A stretch of DNA of 64,000 bases from Sphingomonas rhizophila. GTDB lineage: Bacteria > Pseudomonadota > Alphaproteobacteria > Sphingomonadales > Sphingomonadaceae. A program made the translations under genes and the position numbers. Positions 49,557-56,968 of the stretch are shown piece after piece (within the stretch, counting starts at the first letter, position 1; every line of letters begins with the position of its first letter). Where the stretch lies: NCBI RefSeq assembly GCF_014396585.1, contig NZ_CP060717.1, positions 1,798,001-1,862,000 of the forward strand, read 5' to 3'. The notes below the pieces were generated by a model. That model was not told the DNA's origin. It made no database searches and saw only the letters and a list, made by a program, of their open reading frames with translations.

Positions 49557-49961
49557 AGCTCGGCTTGCATTCAGCCATCTCGTCGTTGACCGGTTCCAAA
49601 GGAAGAACGCAGCTCCCGCATTGCAGCCGAGCGCTCCCAGCGAAAGGAATAGGTCAAGACTCGAAATGGAGATGCTCACGCCGCGCGTGGCCGCAACACC
49701 TAGGCCGATGAGCACAAGGAAAGCAGCGATCAGGAGAAATGCGGACCATATGAGGCGCCCCACCCGGCTTTGAAGTCTGGAAACCCACAGGACCAAAGCG
49801 ACCTGAAGGCCAGCCATTACGAAAGGTCCGGGCGCAGCGCCCACAGGCCCCTTTAACGTTCCAAGGAGAGCTACGAAAACTGCAATACAGCCCAAGGTTT
49901 CAAAGTGGCGGACCTGAAGCGGTCGTTCGGCCGATGCTGAGTTGTCTTTCATAAGCTTCAC
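49554..49961 (-). CDS. Small multi-helix membrane protein, array gene 7
   Basis: The 135-residue protein has about four hydrophobic segments (residues 21-37, 45-62, 69-88, 98-118). No motif is recognised. It starts 19 bp from repeat 8 and ends inside repeat 7. Confidence 0.6.
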   Translation of the reverse strand: MKLMKDNSASAERPLQVRHFETLGCIAVFVALLGTLKGPVGAAPGPFVMAGLQVALVLWVSRLQSRVGRLIWSAFLLIAAFLVLIGLGVAATRGVSISISSLDLFLSLGALGCNAGAAFFLWNRSTTRWLNASRA

Positions 49962-49979
49962 CGGTGACAGGCTGCGCCA

Positions 49980-50010
49980 ATGTCCGCAATGGGTCGAAAG
50001 CGGACGTTAG
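49980..50010 (+). repeat. Hairpin repeat copy 8 (short form)
   Basis: ATGTCCGCAATGGGTCGAAA then GCGGACGTTAG: perfect 6-bp arms GTCCGC/GCGGAC with loop AATGGGTCGAAA. This is the cleanest short form of the family. It ends 5 bp before the stop of the gene at 50016. Confidence 0.88.
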
Positions 50011-50015
50011 ATGCC

Positions 50016-50282
50016 TTAGCGAAGTGACCCTGCGTCGACCTCGTCCGATCCCATATGTTTCACGAAAGCATTGCGGATGCTTCTCCGATAGCCTTGCGCA
50101 GTTACACCGCTAGGGTCCCATCCTTCGGCTCGTAACACCGCATCAACAAACTCTTCTGCGCGAACCGGTCCGTGTTGGGGAAGGTACACTTCTACCTTCG
50201 TGGGCTCGCCGTCGATGACAGACCCGCAGAACCCCAGGCCAACACAGACCTCCTGCATTAGCTTGTCGTATCCTTTGCTCAT
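50016..50282 (-). CDS. Hypothetical protein, array gene 8
   Basis: The 88-residue soluble protein starts MSKGYDKLMQEVCVGLGFCGS and contains PTKVEVYLPQHGPVRAEEFVDAVLRAEGWDP and RRSIRNAFVKHMG. It looks like a small alpha/beta protein of the type seen in sphingomonads next to similar repeats; the function is unknown. It starts 24 bp from repeat 9. Confidence 0.65.
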   Translation of the reverse strand: MSKGYDKLMQEVCVGLGFCGSVIDGEPTKVEVYLPQHGPVRAEEFVDAVLRAEGWDPSGVTAQGYRRSIRNAFVKHMGSDEVDAGSLR

Positions 50283-50306
50283 GCGGGCAGTCTAGCGTTA
50301 GCACTA

Positions 50307-50335
50307 ATGTCCGCAATGGGTCGCTATTGGACGCG
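50307..50335 (+). repeat. Hairpin repeat copy 9
   Basis: ATGTCCGCAATGGGTCGCTA then TTGGACGCG, an imperfect copy with a decayed second unit. It is 37 bp after the integrase stop and is the array end nearest the integrase. Confidence 0.78.
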
Positions 50336-50372
50336 GCGGGGTTAGAGCGGAAGCAGTGTTGCGACCCCCAAT

Positions 50373-51566
50373 TCAGTCAACTCCCACTTGAAGTCCGTCC
50401 AGGTAGTCGCTCCACCACTGCGCCATTTGAACGCGTTCTTCCCAGTGTGCCCCTCGATGGTACGCGCCCCGAATTGCATCACGGTCCTTGTGGGCCAAAG
50501 CTCGTTCAATCGCATCCGGTGACCACCGACCAGACTCATTGAGCAAGGTGCTCGCCATGGACCGAAATCCGTGCGCACTCATCTCCGAACTTTCAAATTT
50601 GAGACGCCTGAGTGCCCCATTAATTGTGTTCTCTGACAATGGTCGATCGCGTCGTGCAAATGCTCCAAAGACGTACCTTTGATTGCCAGTGAGAGCTTGC
50701 GCCTCCCGCAAGATCGCGACGGCTTGCTTGGAGAGCGGGACAGCATGATCTCGCCTCATCTTCATCTTCTCGGCTGGAATGCGCCAGACGGCCTTCTCGA
50801 AGTTGATCTCCGACCACTCGGCCCGTCGCAACTCGCCGGGCCGCAAGAAGACGTGCGGGCTCAGCTTCAATGCCAAAATCGTTGAGGGCTGTCCCGAGTA
50901 TCCTTGAATTGCCCGCAGCAACTCGGCTGCGCGCCTTGGATCTAGGATTGCCGCCAAGTGCTTGGGCCTGGGGGAAGCGATGGCCTCTGCCAACAATGCA
51001 GCCGGGTCTGACTTCGCCCTTGCCGTAACAACAGCGAACCTAAAGACTCTGCTCGCAAAGGCTCGAACGCGCCGTGCTGTTTCCAGTTGGCCCTTCCGTT
51101 CCAGCGAACGCAGCACATCGAGAATTTCTTGGGGCTCGATCTGCTCAATCGGCCGATGTCCGATCGAAGGAAGGAGCCAGTCCCTTGCCCACTCTAATTT
51201 CGAGATCGTCGCGCTGGATTTTCCCGCGCGCTTCGCTTTGTCGATCGCTTCGTCCGCGATACCGGAGAAGGTCGTACCGGCCGCCGTTTTGCGAAGCGCT
51301 TTCTCTCTTCGCTTAACGGTAGACGGGTCGATCTTGACGGCGATCGATTGCCTCGCGCTATCACGAGCTTTCCTCGCATCGCCCAACGACACATCGGGGT
51401 AGCGTCCCAAGGCGAGCTTCCGCTCGATCCCATCGATCCGATACTTTAGCCGCCAGAGTCGACCGCCGGCCGTCGTGACAAGCAAGTAGAGACCGCCGCT
51501 GTCGGCAAGCTTGTACGCTCTGTCCCTTGGCTTTGCGTTCCGAACAGCGACATCCGTCAGCGCCAT
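50373..51566 (-). CDS. P4-type tyrosine integrase of the island
   Basis: Residues 1-85 form the arm-binding DUF4102-like domain typical of tRNA-targeting island integrases (LTDVAVRNAKPRDRAYKLADSGGLYLLV, GRYPDVSLGDARKARD). The catalytic domain shows Arg in HVFLRPGELRRAEW, HGFRS (HxxR), His in ALAHKD and the tyrosine in AYHRGA. With the ATG at 51566 (AGAGG 7 bp upstream) it has 397 residues; a GTG at 51584 would add six. It lies 155 bp from tRNA-Leu and is expected to drive integration and excision at the 22-bp repeats. Confidence 0.94.
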   Translation of the reverse strand: MALTDVAVRNAKPRDRAYKLADSGGLYLLVTTAGGRLWRLKYRIDGIERKLALGRYPDVSLGDARKARDSARQSIAVKIDPSTVKRREKALRKTAAGTTFSGIADEAIDKAKRAGKSSATISKLEWARDWLLPSIGHRPIEQIEPQEILDVLRSLERKGQLETARRVRAFASRVFRFAVVTARAKSDPAALLAEAIASPRPKHLAAILDPRRAAELLRAIQGYSGQPSTILALKLSPHVFLRPGELRRAEWSEINFEKAVWRIPAEKMKMRRDHAVPLSKQAVAILREAQALTGNQRYVFGAFARRDRPLSENTINGALRRLKFESSEMSAHGFRSMASTLLNESGRWSPDAIERALAHKDRDAIRGAYHRGAHWEERVQMAQWWSDYLDGLQVGVD

Positions 51567-51587
51567 ATCGAGCCTCTCGGTCACGAG

Positions 51588-51607
51588 GCCCCCACAAAGG
51601 CCCCCAG
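51588..51607. repeat. Possible integrase arm-type site, right end
   Basis: GCCCCCACAAAGGCCCCCAG, partner of 40792-40811 (17/20 identical). It overlaps no gene if the integrase starts at 51566. Confidence 0.45.
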
Positions 51608-51719
51608 ATTCAACTGACTGCTCGCGTGCGATTGCGAACGTCTGCGGTCAGCCCAAGGTGAGAATCTACAGGAATCAGGGGTTTCTGTCGACTGATGGCG
51701 AACGTCGATGAACAGAAAG

Positions 51720-51741
51720 ATGGTGCCCAGGAGAGGACTCG
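51720..51741. repeat. Right attachment site (attR) within tRNA-Leu
   Basis: 22 bp identical to 40713-40734. It covers the T-arm, acceptor 3' strand and CCA of the tRNA, so the tRNA stays intact at this end after integration. Confidence 0.92.
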
Positions 51742-51809
51742 AACCTCCACGGCCTTGCGACCGCCAGCACCTGAAGCTGGTGCGTCTACCAATTCCGCCA
51801 CCTGGGCAC
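51721..51809 (-). tRNA. tRNA-Leu (anticodon CAG)
   Basis: On the minus strand the acceptor GTGCCCAG pairs with CTGGGCAC, followed by an encoded CCA. The anticodon stem-loop CCAGCTTCAGGTGCTGG has CAG at its centre, a long class II variable arm follows (CGGTCGCAAGGCCG), and the T-arm is GAGGTTCGAGTCCTC. Total 89 nt with CCA. It is the integration target of the island. Confidence 0.97.
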
Positions 51810-51958
51810 AGGTGCATGATCTGCAGGTAGGCGGCGGCGCTTAGAGGGCGGCCCGTCCTCCTGTCAACGCCCCTGTTCCAAGAATCTTCGGACCCTTGCG
51901 CGCCGGTCGGGGTTGGGACAAGGACACCGCGTCCTTTCTTCCACGCAGGTCCTGTCCG

Positions 51959-52903
51959 ATGAGCTTCCCGCGCGACACCAAGATCGTCACCGTCTTCGGC
52001 GGAGGAGGCTTCGTCGGCCGCTACGTCTGCGAAGCGCTGGTCAAGGCGGGCGTCCGAGTGCGCGTCGCCCAGCGCGACCCCCGCCAGGCCTTCTTCCTCC
52101 AACCGCTGGGATCGGTTGGGCAGATCGGCTTCGTCGCCGCCGACATGCGCAAGTCCACTTCGATCGAGCATGCGATCGATGGAGCCTCGGCCGTCATCAA
52201 CCTGGTCGGGGCCTTTTCCGGTGACCTCGACAAGGTCCACGCCGCCGGACCGCGGCTCGCCGCCGCCACTGCCAGGGCCAATGGCGCTTCGGCCTTTGTC
52301 CACGTCTCGGCCATTGGCGCCGATCCGGGCTCGTCATCGGACTACGGCAGGACCAAGGGTGAGGGCGAAACGGCGGTGCGTTCGGAATTCCCCGGCGCGA
52401 CGATTATCCGGCCGAGCCTTGTGTTCGGGGCCGAAGACCAGCTGACCAACCGCTTTGCGACGATGGCGCAGCTGCCGTTCATGCCGGTCGTCGCCGGGGC
52501 GCGGCGATTCCAGCCGGTCTATGTCCGTGACCTGGGCCAGGCCATCGCCATGGCGGCGCTCGATCCAGCCCGCTTCGGCGGCAAGACCTTCGACATCGCC
52601 GGTCCCGAGGTCATGACGATGCGCGAGATGCTGGAGCAAATCGCGCGGATCGCCGGCCAGTCGCCAAGCTTCGTCGACGTGCCGGACCCGATCGCGGCCC
52701 TGATCGCCAATTTCGGATTTCTGCCCGGTGCGCCACTTACCCGCGACCAGTGGCTGATGCTCCAACACGATAATGTCGCCGACGCGTCGCACCCGGGCCT
52801 CGACGCCTTCGGCATTGCGCCCACGGCCCTCGCCGCCGTTGCACCGGAATGGCTGAACCGGTTCCACAAGGGCGGGCGGTTCGCGCCGCGGCAAGCGGCC
52901 TGA
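51959..52903 (+). CDS. NAD(P)-binding reductase, complex I NDUFA9-like
   Basis: This is an atypical short-chain dehydrogenase. The Rossmann motif VTVFGGGGFVGRYVCEAL is at the N-terminus, INLVGAFSGDLDKVHAAGPRLAAATARANGA and FVHVSAIGAD follow, and the C-terminal part (LPGAPLTRDQWLMLQHDNVAD) matches the NDUFA9-like subfamily that binds NADPH at complex I in alphaproteobacteria and mitochondria. The ATG at 51959 gives 314 residues; the open frame before it is not protein-like. It overlaps uppP by one base (TGATG). Confidence 0.88.
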   Translation: MSFPRDTKIVTVFGGGGFVGRYVCEALVKAGVRVRVAQRDPRQAFFLQPLGSVGQIGFVAADMRKSTSIEHAIDGASAVINLVGAFSGDLDKVHAAGPRLAAATARANGASAFVHVSAIGADPGSSSDYGRTKGEGETAVRSEFPGATIIRPSLVFGAEDQLTNRFATMAQLPFMPVVAGARRFQPVYVRDLGQAIAMAALDPARFGGKTFDIAGPEVMTMREMLEQIARIAGQSPSFVDVPDPIAALIANFGFLPGAPLTRDQWLMLQHDNVADASHPGLDAFGIAPTALAAVAPEWLNRFHKGGRFAPRQAA

Positions 52904-53723
52904 TGCCCGTCCTATTGCTGGTCATCATCCTCGGCATCGTCGAGGGTCTGACCGAATATCTGCCAGTTTCCTCGACCGGCCACCTGATCCTCGCGACCGA
53001 ACTGCTGGGATATGACGCCGAACGGTGGGCGTTGTTCAACGTCGCGATCCAGCCGGGGGCCATCCTCGCCATCGTCGTGCTTTATTGGCGCACCTTTCGC
53101 GACGTGCTGGTCGGCATGTTCCAGCGCGAGCCAACCGCGTGGCGCTTCGTCCGCAATCTCTTGATTTCCTTCTTTCCGGCGGTGGTCCTAGGCCTGCTGC
53201 TCGGCGACCAGATCGATGCGCTGCTGGAAAATGCGACCGTCGTCGCGTGGGCGCTGATCGTCGGAGGCATTGCAATCATCGTCATCGAACGCCTGATCAA
53301 GGTCAGCCCGTCCCCCGCTGTCGAGCATCCGGCGGAAATGGTGGCCGCGGTCAGCTTGAAGCAGGCGGTGATGATCGGCCTGGTCCAGTGCCTGGCGATG
53401 ATCCCGGGCGTCAGCCGTTCTGGCGCTACGATCATGGGCGCCGTCGCGCTCGGCATCGACCGCAAGACGGCCGCCGACTTCAGCTTCTTCCTGGCGGTGC
53501 CGACGCTGACCGGCGCGACGGTGCTGCAAATGGTCAAGCACCACGACCAGCTGGCGGAGGGGATGGGCACCAATATCCTGATCGGCGCGCTGGTGTCGTT
53601 CGTGGTCGCGATCGTCGTCGTAAAGCTGTTCGTGGCGTTCGTTCAGCGCCACGGCTTCACCCCTTCGGATGGTACCGGATCGTTGCCGGTGCGGCCGCGC
53701 TGGTGTGGCTTGGCCTTCGCTAG
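52903..53723 (+). CDS. uppP: Undecaprenyl-diphosphate phosphatase UppP/BacA (one-base frameshift near the 3' end)
   Basis: UppP recycles the lipid carrier for peptidoglycan synthesis in the inner membrane. Motifs present are GIVEGLTEYLPVSSTGHLIL (the ExxxE box) and IPGVSRSGATIMGAVALGIDRKTAADFSFFLAVP (the PGxSRSxAT box), with about eight hydrophobic helices. As read the protein runs out of family at QRHGFTPSDG; one more C at the CCCC run 53660-53663 gives QRHGFTPFGWYRIVAGAAALVWLGLR and a stop at 53723 (273 residues). Without the correction the frame ends at 53775 with an unrelated tail. Confidence 0.93.
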
Positions 53724-53780
53724 ATTTGACGAAGACCGCTTGAGGCGCGATTCTGCGCAGCGAATCACGGAGTAGAAGTG

Positions 53781-54212
53781 ATGCGCCTCTTTCTAGTCAC
53801 TGGCGCGGCGCTGATGGCCGCCGCCCCGGCCCAGGCCGAACCATCCCGGGTTCCGCCGGCGCCGAAAATCCTCACCGATCCGGCGATGGCGGACCAGCTC
53901 GGCAAGATGATGGGGGCCCTGACGAAGGCGGTGATGGACATGCCGGTCGGCGAGCTTGAAGCCGCCATCGAGAACAGACCGGTGACCGGCGCGGACCGCA
54001 ACCGCCGGGTGCGCGACGTCACGACCGGCGGCGATCCGGCCGTCGAGCGGCGCGTTGCCGAGGGCGCGGAGCGTTCCGGCCGCCAGGCGCAGGCGATGGG
54101 CCAGGCGATGATGAGCGCGCTGCCGTCGATCATCAAATCGCTGGATGAGGCCGAAGCGGCGGTCGAACGCGCCGTTTCCAACATGCCGGACCCGACCTAC
54201 CCCAAGCGCTGA
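53781..54212 (+). CDS. Exported hypothetical protein
   Basis: A signal peptide (MRLFLVTGAALMAAAPAQA) precedes a helical mature part of about 124 residues with DPAMADQLGKMMGALTKAVMDMPVGELEAAIENRPVTGADRNRRVRDV, and AVERAVSNMPDPTYPKR at the end. I do not recognise the family. The ATG at 53781 follows a GTG at 53778. It stands between uppP and the GST gene on the same strand. Confidence 0.72.
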   Translation: MRLFLVTGAALMAAAPAQAEPSRVPPAPKILTDPAMADQLGKMMGALTKAVMDMPVGELEAAIENRPVTGADRNRRVRDVTTGGDPAVERRVAEGAERSGRQAQAMGQAMMSALPSIIKSLDEAEAAVERAVSNMPDPTYPKR

Positions 54213-54268
54213 ATTTCTTTTGCGCTGCCGGTGGACTGGCGGGGCACGGGCGCTAAAGCTGCCCGGCC

Positions 54269-54939
54269 ATGTGGCAACTGTTTCAATTTCCCCTCTGCCC
54301 TTCTCCCGCAAGGTTCGCCTTGTCCTGGGAGAAAAGGGCGTCGCGCACGAACTGGTGCGCGAAAACCCGTGGGAACGCCGCGACGAGTTCCTCGACCTCA
54401 ACCCGGCGGGCGAAACGCCGGTGCTGGTTGAAAAGGACGGCAGCATCGTCCTGATCGGCAGCCAGCCGATCGTCGAATATTTCGACGAGACGGTCGACAA
54501 GATGCCGATGATCCACGGCAACGCGCCGGCACGCGCCGAAATCCGCCGCCTGGTCGAATGGTTCGACGAGAAGATGTACCGCGAGGTGGTCGAGCCGTTG
54601 ATGCACGAACGGATGCGCAAGCGCTTGGTCAGCCGCGAATCGCCCGACACGCGTGTGCTTCGCGAGGCGATGCGGATCGCCAACGGCCACCTCGACTATC
54701 TGGATTACCTCCTCGATAACCGCCGCTGGATGGCGGGCGCCGGCCTCAGCCTCGCCGACTTCACCGCCGCCGCCCATTTGAGCGTGATTGACTATCTCGG
54801 CGCGCTCGACTGGCGCGGGCACAAGCAGACCAAGGACTGGTACGCCGTGATGAAGAGCCGGCCGTGCTTCCGGCCCCTGCTGGGCGAGCGGATGGAGGTC
54901 ATCGTCCCGCCGACCCACTACGACAAGGTGGATTTCTAA
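54269..54939 (+). CDS. Glutathione S-transferase (one-base frameshift near the 5' end)
   Basis: The thioredoxin-like N-terminal domain starts MWQLFQFPLCP and must continue FSRKVRLVLGEKGVAHELV; the two parts are in different frames because one C is missing in the CCC at 54298-54300. The expected cis-Pro motif NPAGETPVLVEKDG and the ESxxI-like SQPIVEYFDE follow. The C-terminal helical domain has WMAGAGLSLADFTAAAHLSVIDYLG (the N-capping box). The repaired protein has 223 residues. It probably conjugates or reduces electrophiles with glutathione, which gshA provides. Confidence 0.88.
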
Positions 54940-55227
54940 GCGGAGCGGCCGAGCGCAGCGGAGCGATTGCGCAGCAATCGGGAGGCAGCGCGGAGAGCCA
55001 GCGAACGCCGGCCGGCCTGCGCGCCAGCGACAGGACCGACGGCGCGGCTCCGCCGCGACGCCCACGCCTTAAGCTCGCAAGGGTCGTGGAAAGCGGCGCC
55101 TTTTTCGATCCGATCTGCGAACCTAAACAATCTGGACAAGCGGAAGGTGAGACGTCGCGACTTGTTCGACTTTCGAAAGGACCAGCGGGAGGGCCGCACT
55201 TCCTGCGCCTGTAGGACAGCGAATTCG
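54940..55227. other. Intergenic region with a short inverted repeat
   Basis: Nearly 290 bp with no gene I can support. CGATTGC and GCAATCG (54964-54970 and 54974-54980) form a 7-bp stem with a 3-nt loop 25 bp after the GST stop, a possible 3'-end structure without a U-tract. Confidence 0.45.
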
Positions 55228-55258
55228 CTAATGTCCGCTTTGGGTGGAAAGCGGACGC
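55228..55258 (+). repeat. Hairpin repeat copy 10 (short form, outside the island)
   Basis: CTAATGTCCGCTTTGGGTGG then AAAGCGGACGC. Its translation in one frame is MSALGGKRT. On the minus strand it encodes the C-terminus of the gene at 55228-55488. Confidence 0.85.
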
Positions 55259-55488
55259 GAAGTGGACAAGCTAGCCGGTTTGGCGATGCGTGGGTTTGCT
55301 ATCGTAGCAACGACACCGCTCGCATTCCGCACTCTAACTTCCGTCGGGTTCCAGCGCCCTGTTAACTGGGCGGCGACATACTGAGCAACCTCAAGCGCAG
55401 CTTGCTCGTCGCGGACCAATATTCCCTCGTGATCGTCGCTTCGATTGCCGCGTTGCGAAATGTCAAAAAAGTAGCGGGGCACGAACAA
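55228..55488 (-). CDS. DUF6894-like small protein
   Basis: The 86-residue protein starts MFVPRYFFDISQRGNRSDDHEGILVRDEQAALEVAQYVAAQL. The opening PRYFFDI and the following D-x-EG, L-x-D, A-x-E pattern are those of DUF6894, a small family common in alphaproteobacteria whose function is unknown. The last 11 residues and stop come from repeat copy 10, so the original C-terminus may have been replaced. Confidence 0.68.
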   Translation of the reverse strand: MFVPRYFFDISQRGNRSDDHEGILVRDEQAALEVAQYVAAQLTGRWNPTEVRVRNASGVVATIANPRIAKPASLSTSRPLSTQSGH

Positions 55489-55654
55489 TCTCCTTCACCC
55501 GCGCGGAATGTTTTGCGATGCGGCTCGTTCCCGACAGATTCAAAATCTGAGGGACTGTGCTTCAAAGTCCGCAGCCGGTGGAGCAGTCGCGGATGTGCCG
55601 CTCGCCAAGCTGGCGCGCACGAGGCGCGGTTGACGGAGCGCCTAAATGGGTTCG

Positions 55655-55837
55655 TTAAGCCTCAGGCTGATCCGGAACGGCGCTGATATCCTTAGGGGAC
55701 AGCCGAAGCACGACTGCCTCGTAGCGCCGCGCCAGTTCCGTATGAATTTCGCGCACCCTGTCGTCTTCGGCGCCTAGCGCCCGTTCGCGTTCCGTGATTG
55801 CGCGCTGGCGACAATAGCTCGCATCATCCTCGGTCAT
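55655..55837 (-). CDS. Small sphingomonad-type hypothetical protein
   Basis: This 60-residue helical protein starts MTEDDASYCRQRAITERERALGAEDDRVREIHTELARRYEAVVLRL. It resembles the many small sphingomonad proteins with the form DxxYYRRRAEQExxxA...HxxLAxxY, which have no known function. It is divergent from the candidate RNA and the gene at 56186. Confidence 0.68.
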   Translation of the reverse strand: MTEDDASYCRQRAITERERALGAEDDRVREIHTELARRYEAVVLRLSPKDISAVPDQPEA

Positions 55838-55854
55838 TGCCCGCCCTAGCTTAC

Positions 55855-55955
55855 AAGCGAGCGCGACGAATCGCGCACAAAACGCCGGGACAGTTATGAC
55901 AGGTCAAACGAAAATGGCGAGACCTGGCCACTTGCACCGGTCTCGCCATTTTTAC
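55855..55955 (+). ncRNA. Candidate small RNA ending in a strong terminator
   Basis: Two stem-loops lie next to each other between divergent genes: GCGCGA-CGAA-TCGCGC at 55861-55876, and a perfect 14-bp stem at 55911-55952 followed by a T-run. No gene reads into the terminator on the plus strand. I infer a short transcript beginning near 55840-55860; the 5' end is a guess, and the minus strand is also possible because the terminator is flanked by A and T runs. Confidence 0.28.
55911..55953 (+). terminator. Strong intrinsic terminator-like hairpin, bidirectional
   Basis: AAAATGGCGAGACC (55911-55924) and GGTCTCGCCATTTT (55939-55952) are perfect reverse complements around a 14-nt loop, with a further T. 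The A-run and T-run make it work on either strand. Confidence 0.75.
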
Positions 55956-56090
55956 GCAACTAGGAGGAGGGCCCTCTGGGTTAAAACAGGCATAGGCCTA
56001 GATGTTTCCCCGGTTGCTCAGATGTCCCCAAACGAGACTCCATCGCTCGGTGCTCGATTGACTAGTGGGACTAGGCGAAGAGTGAGCAGT

Positions 56091-56122
56091 AATGTCCGAT
56101 TTGGGTCGAAGTCGGACGCTAA
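56091..56122 (+). repeat. Hairpin repeat copy 11 (short form)
   Basis: AATGTCCGATTTGGGTCGAA then GTCGGACGCTAA, arms GTCCGA/TCGGAC. It is 63 bp before the gene at 56186. Confidence 0.85.
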
Positions 56123-56185
56123 CCGCTCGTGTCTCGATCGTCGGCCTGAGGTTGGCTTCTCCCCCGGCGTTTGTAGCTACTGCCT

Positions 56186-56593
56186 ATGGAAAAAGAGTTC
56201 ACATGCTTGAGGTTCGATTGGGGAATCGTCAACGGGGAGATTGTGCGCTCTGTTGTTGGCGAGCCTGCTGACGGATGTCATTATTGGCGCGTCGCGATAC
56301 CCACCGACAAAGGCACCGTCGTGATCGCGGTCGACGAAGATACGGACCAAGTGTGGGTGTCGCTGACTGACGAGGACCTCAAAACTGAAGCCTGGAAGCC
56401 CGTCCCGTTTCTGCAAGACTGGGTCAACGTCGAGTTGGGATGGTGCTGGGTCGGCATCAATTATCTAGGTTACAAGGACACTTTCTCTCTCTCCTGCGAC
56501 GCCCCTTTGCCGCAATGGGCATTCGTAGGGGAAGGATCCTCGTTGACCTGCTACCAGATGAGAGGACCAAGAGAATCCGTGCGCGGGACTTAA
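56186..56593 (+). CDS. Hypothetical protein between repeats
   Basis: This 135-residue soluble protein starts MEKEFTCLRFDWGIVNGEIV and is rich in beta-strand-like segments and tryptophan (YWRVAIPTDKGTVVIAVDEDTDQVWVSL, DWVNVELGWCWVGINYLGYKD). I do not recognise it; it resembles a small immunity-type or DUF protein. Repeats 11 and 12 flank it, the latter 5 bp after its stop. Confidence 0.65.
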   Translation: MEKEFTCLRFDWGIVNGEIVRSVVGEPADGCHYWRVAIPTDKGTVVIAVDEDTDQVWVSLTDEDLKTEAWKPVPFLQDWVNVELGWCWVGINYLGYKDTFSLSCDAPLPQWAFVGEGSSLTCYQMRGPRESVRGT

Positions 56594-56598
56594 TACGA

Positions 56599-56626
56599 GC
56601 GTCCGCTTTGGGTCGATAGCGGACGG
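56599..56626 (+). repeat. Hairpin repeat copy 12 (short form)
   Basis: GCGTCCGCTTTGGGTCGATA then GCGGACGG, with perfect 6-bp arms GTCCGC/GCGGAC. It lies between genes that converge on it (56186-56593 plus, 56649-56948 minus). Confidence 0.86.
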
Positions 56627-56648
56627 GACGAAGTACGGAATTGAGCCG

Positions 56649-56948
56649 CTATTTCGCTTCTTCGATGGCATCGGCAAATCCGGGAAGTGATCGAGCCTCT
56701 CGCTCGGCATCTTCCAACGTGGCGAAAAGCCCGGGAAGGGGATCGATGCCCTCGCCTTCATAAAGAGCCTCCCGGTCGTAATCATTATGAGTCCAGCGAC
56801 GGTCTCGAACGGGCTCAACATGAAATGCAATCTGAGTTTTCAGATCCCAACGCCAATGTTCGTATAAGCAGTAGCGGCAATCATCTCGGCGAACGATGGC
56901 GATGCGCCCATACCCGTCCGGTGTAATAAGAACTTTCTGCTCGTCCAC
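56649..56948 (-). CDS. Hypothetical protein between repeats
   Basis: This 99-residue protein starts MDEQKVLITPDGYGRIAIVRRDDCRYCLYEHWRWD and has GLFATLEDAEREARSLPGF near the end, typical of small sphingomonad proteins of unknown function. It stops 22 bp from repeat 12 and starts 22 bp from repeat 13. Confidence 0.65.
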   Translation of the reverse strand: MDEQKVLITPDGYGRIAIVRRDDCRYCLYEHWRWDLKTQIAFHVEPVRDRRWTHNDYDREALYEGEGIDPLPGLFATLEDAEREARSLPGFADAIEEAK

Positions 56949-56968
56949 GCTGGCGAATATGCATCCTG

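Larger units (their letters stand above)
40735..51719. mobile_element. Integrated genomic island at tRNA-Leu, about 11 kb
   Basis: The island is bounded by the 22-bp repeats at 40713-40734 and 51720-51741. It holds, from left to right, a type IIG restriction-modification enzyme, a tyrosine recombinase, an HTH/zinc-ribbon protein, an excisionase-like HTH, a hypothetical, an array of eight small genes punctuated by nine hairpin repeats, and the P4-type integrase next to the intact tRNA. Base composition is visibly less GC-rich than the flanks. There are no phage structural or conjugation genes, so it is not self-transmissible as read. Confidence 0.9.

Noticed and set aside
46796-50335. Classical integron with attC sites
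   Set aside because: No IntI-specific integrase next to an attI was found, and the repeats are 28-58 bp without consistent GTTRRRY/RYYYAAC core sites. The layout is similar, the parts are not; I report it as cassette-like only.
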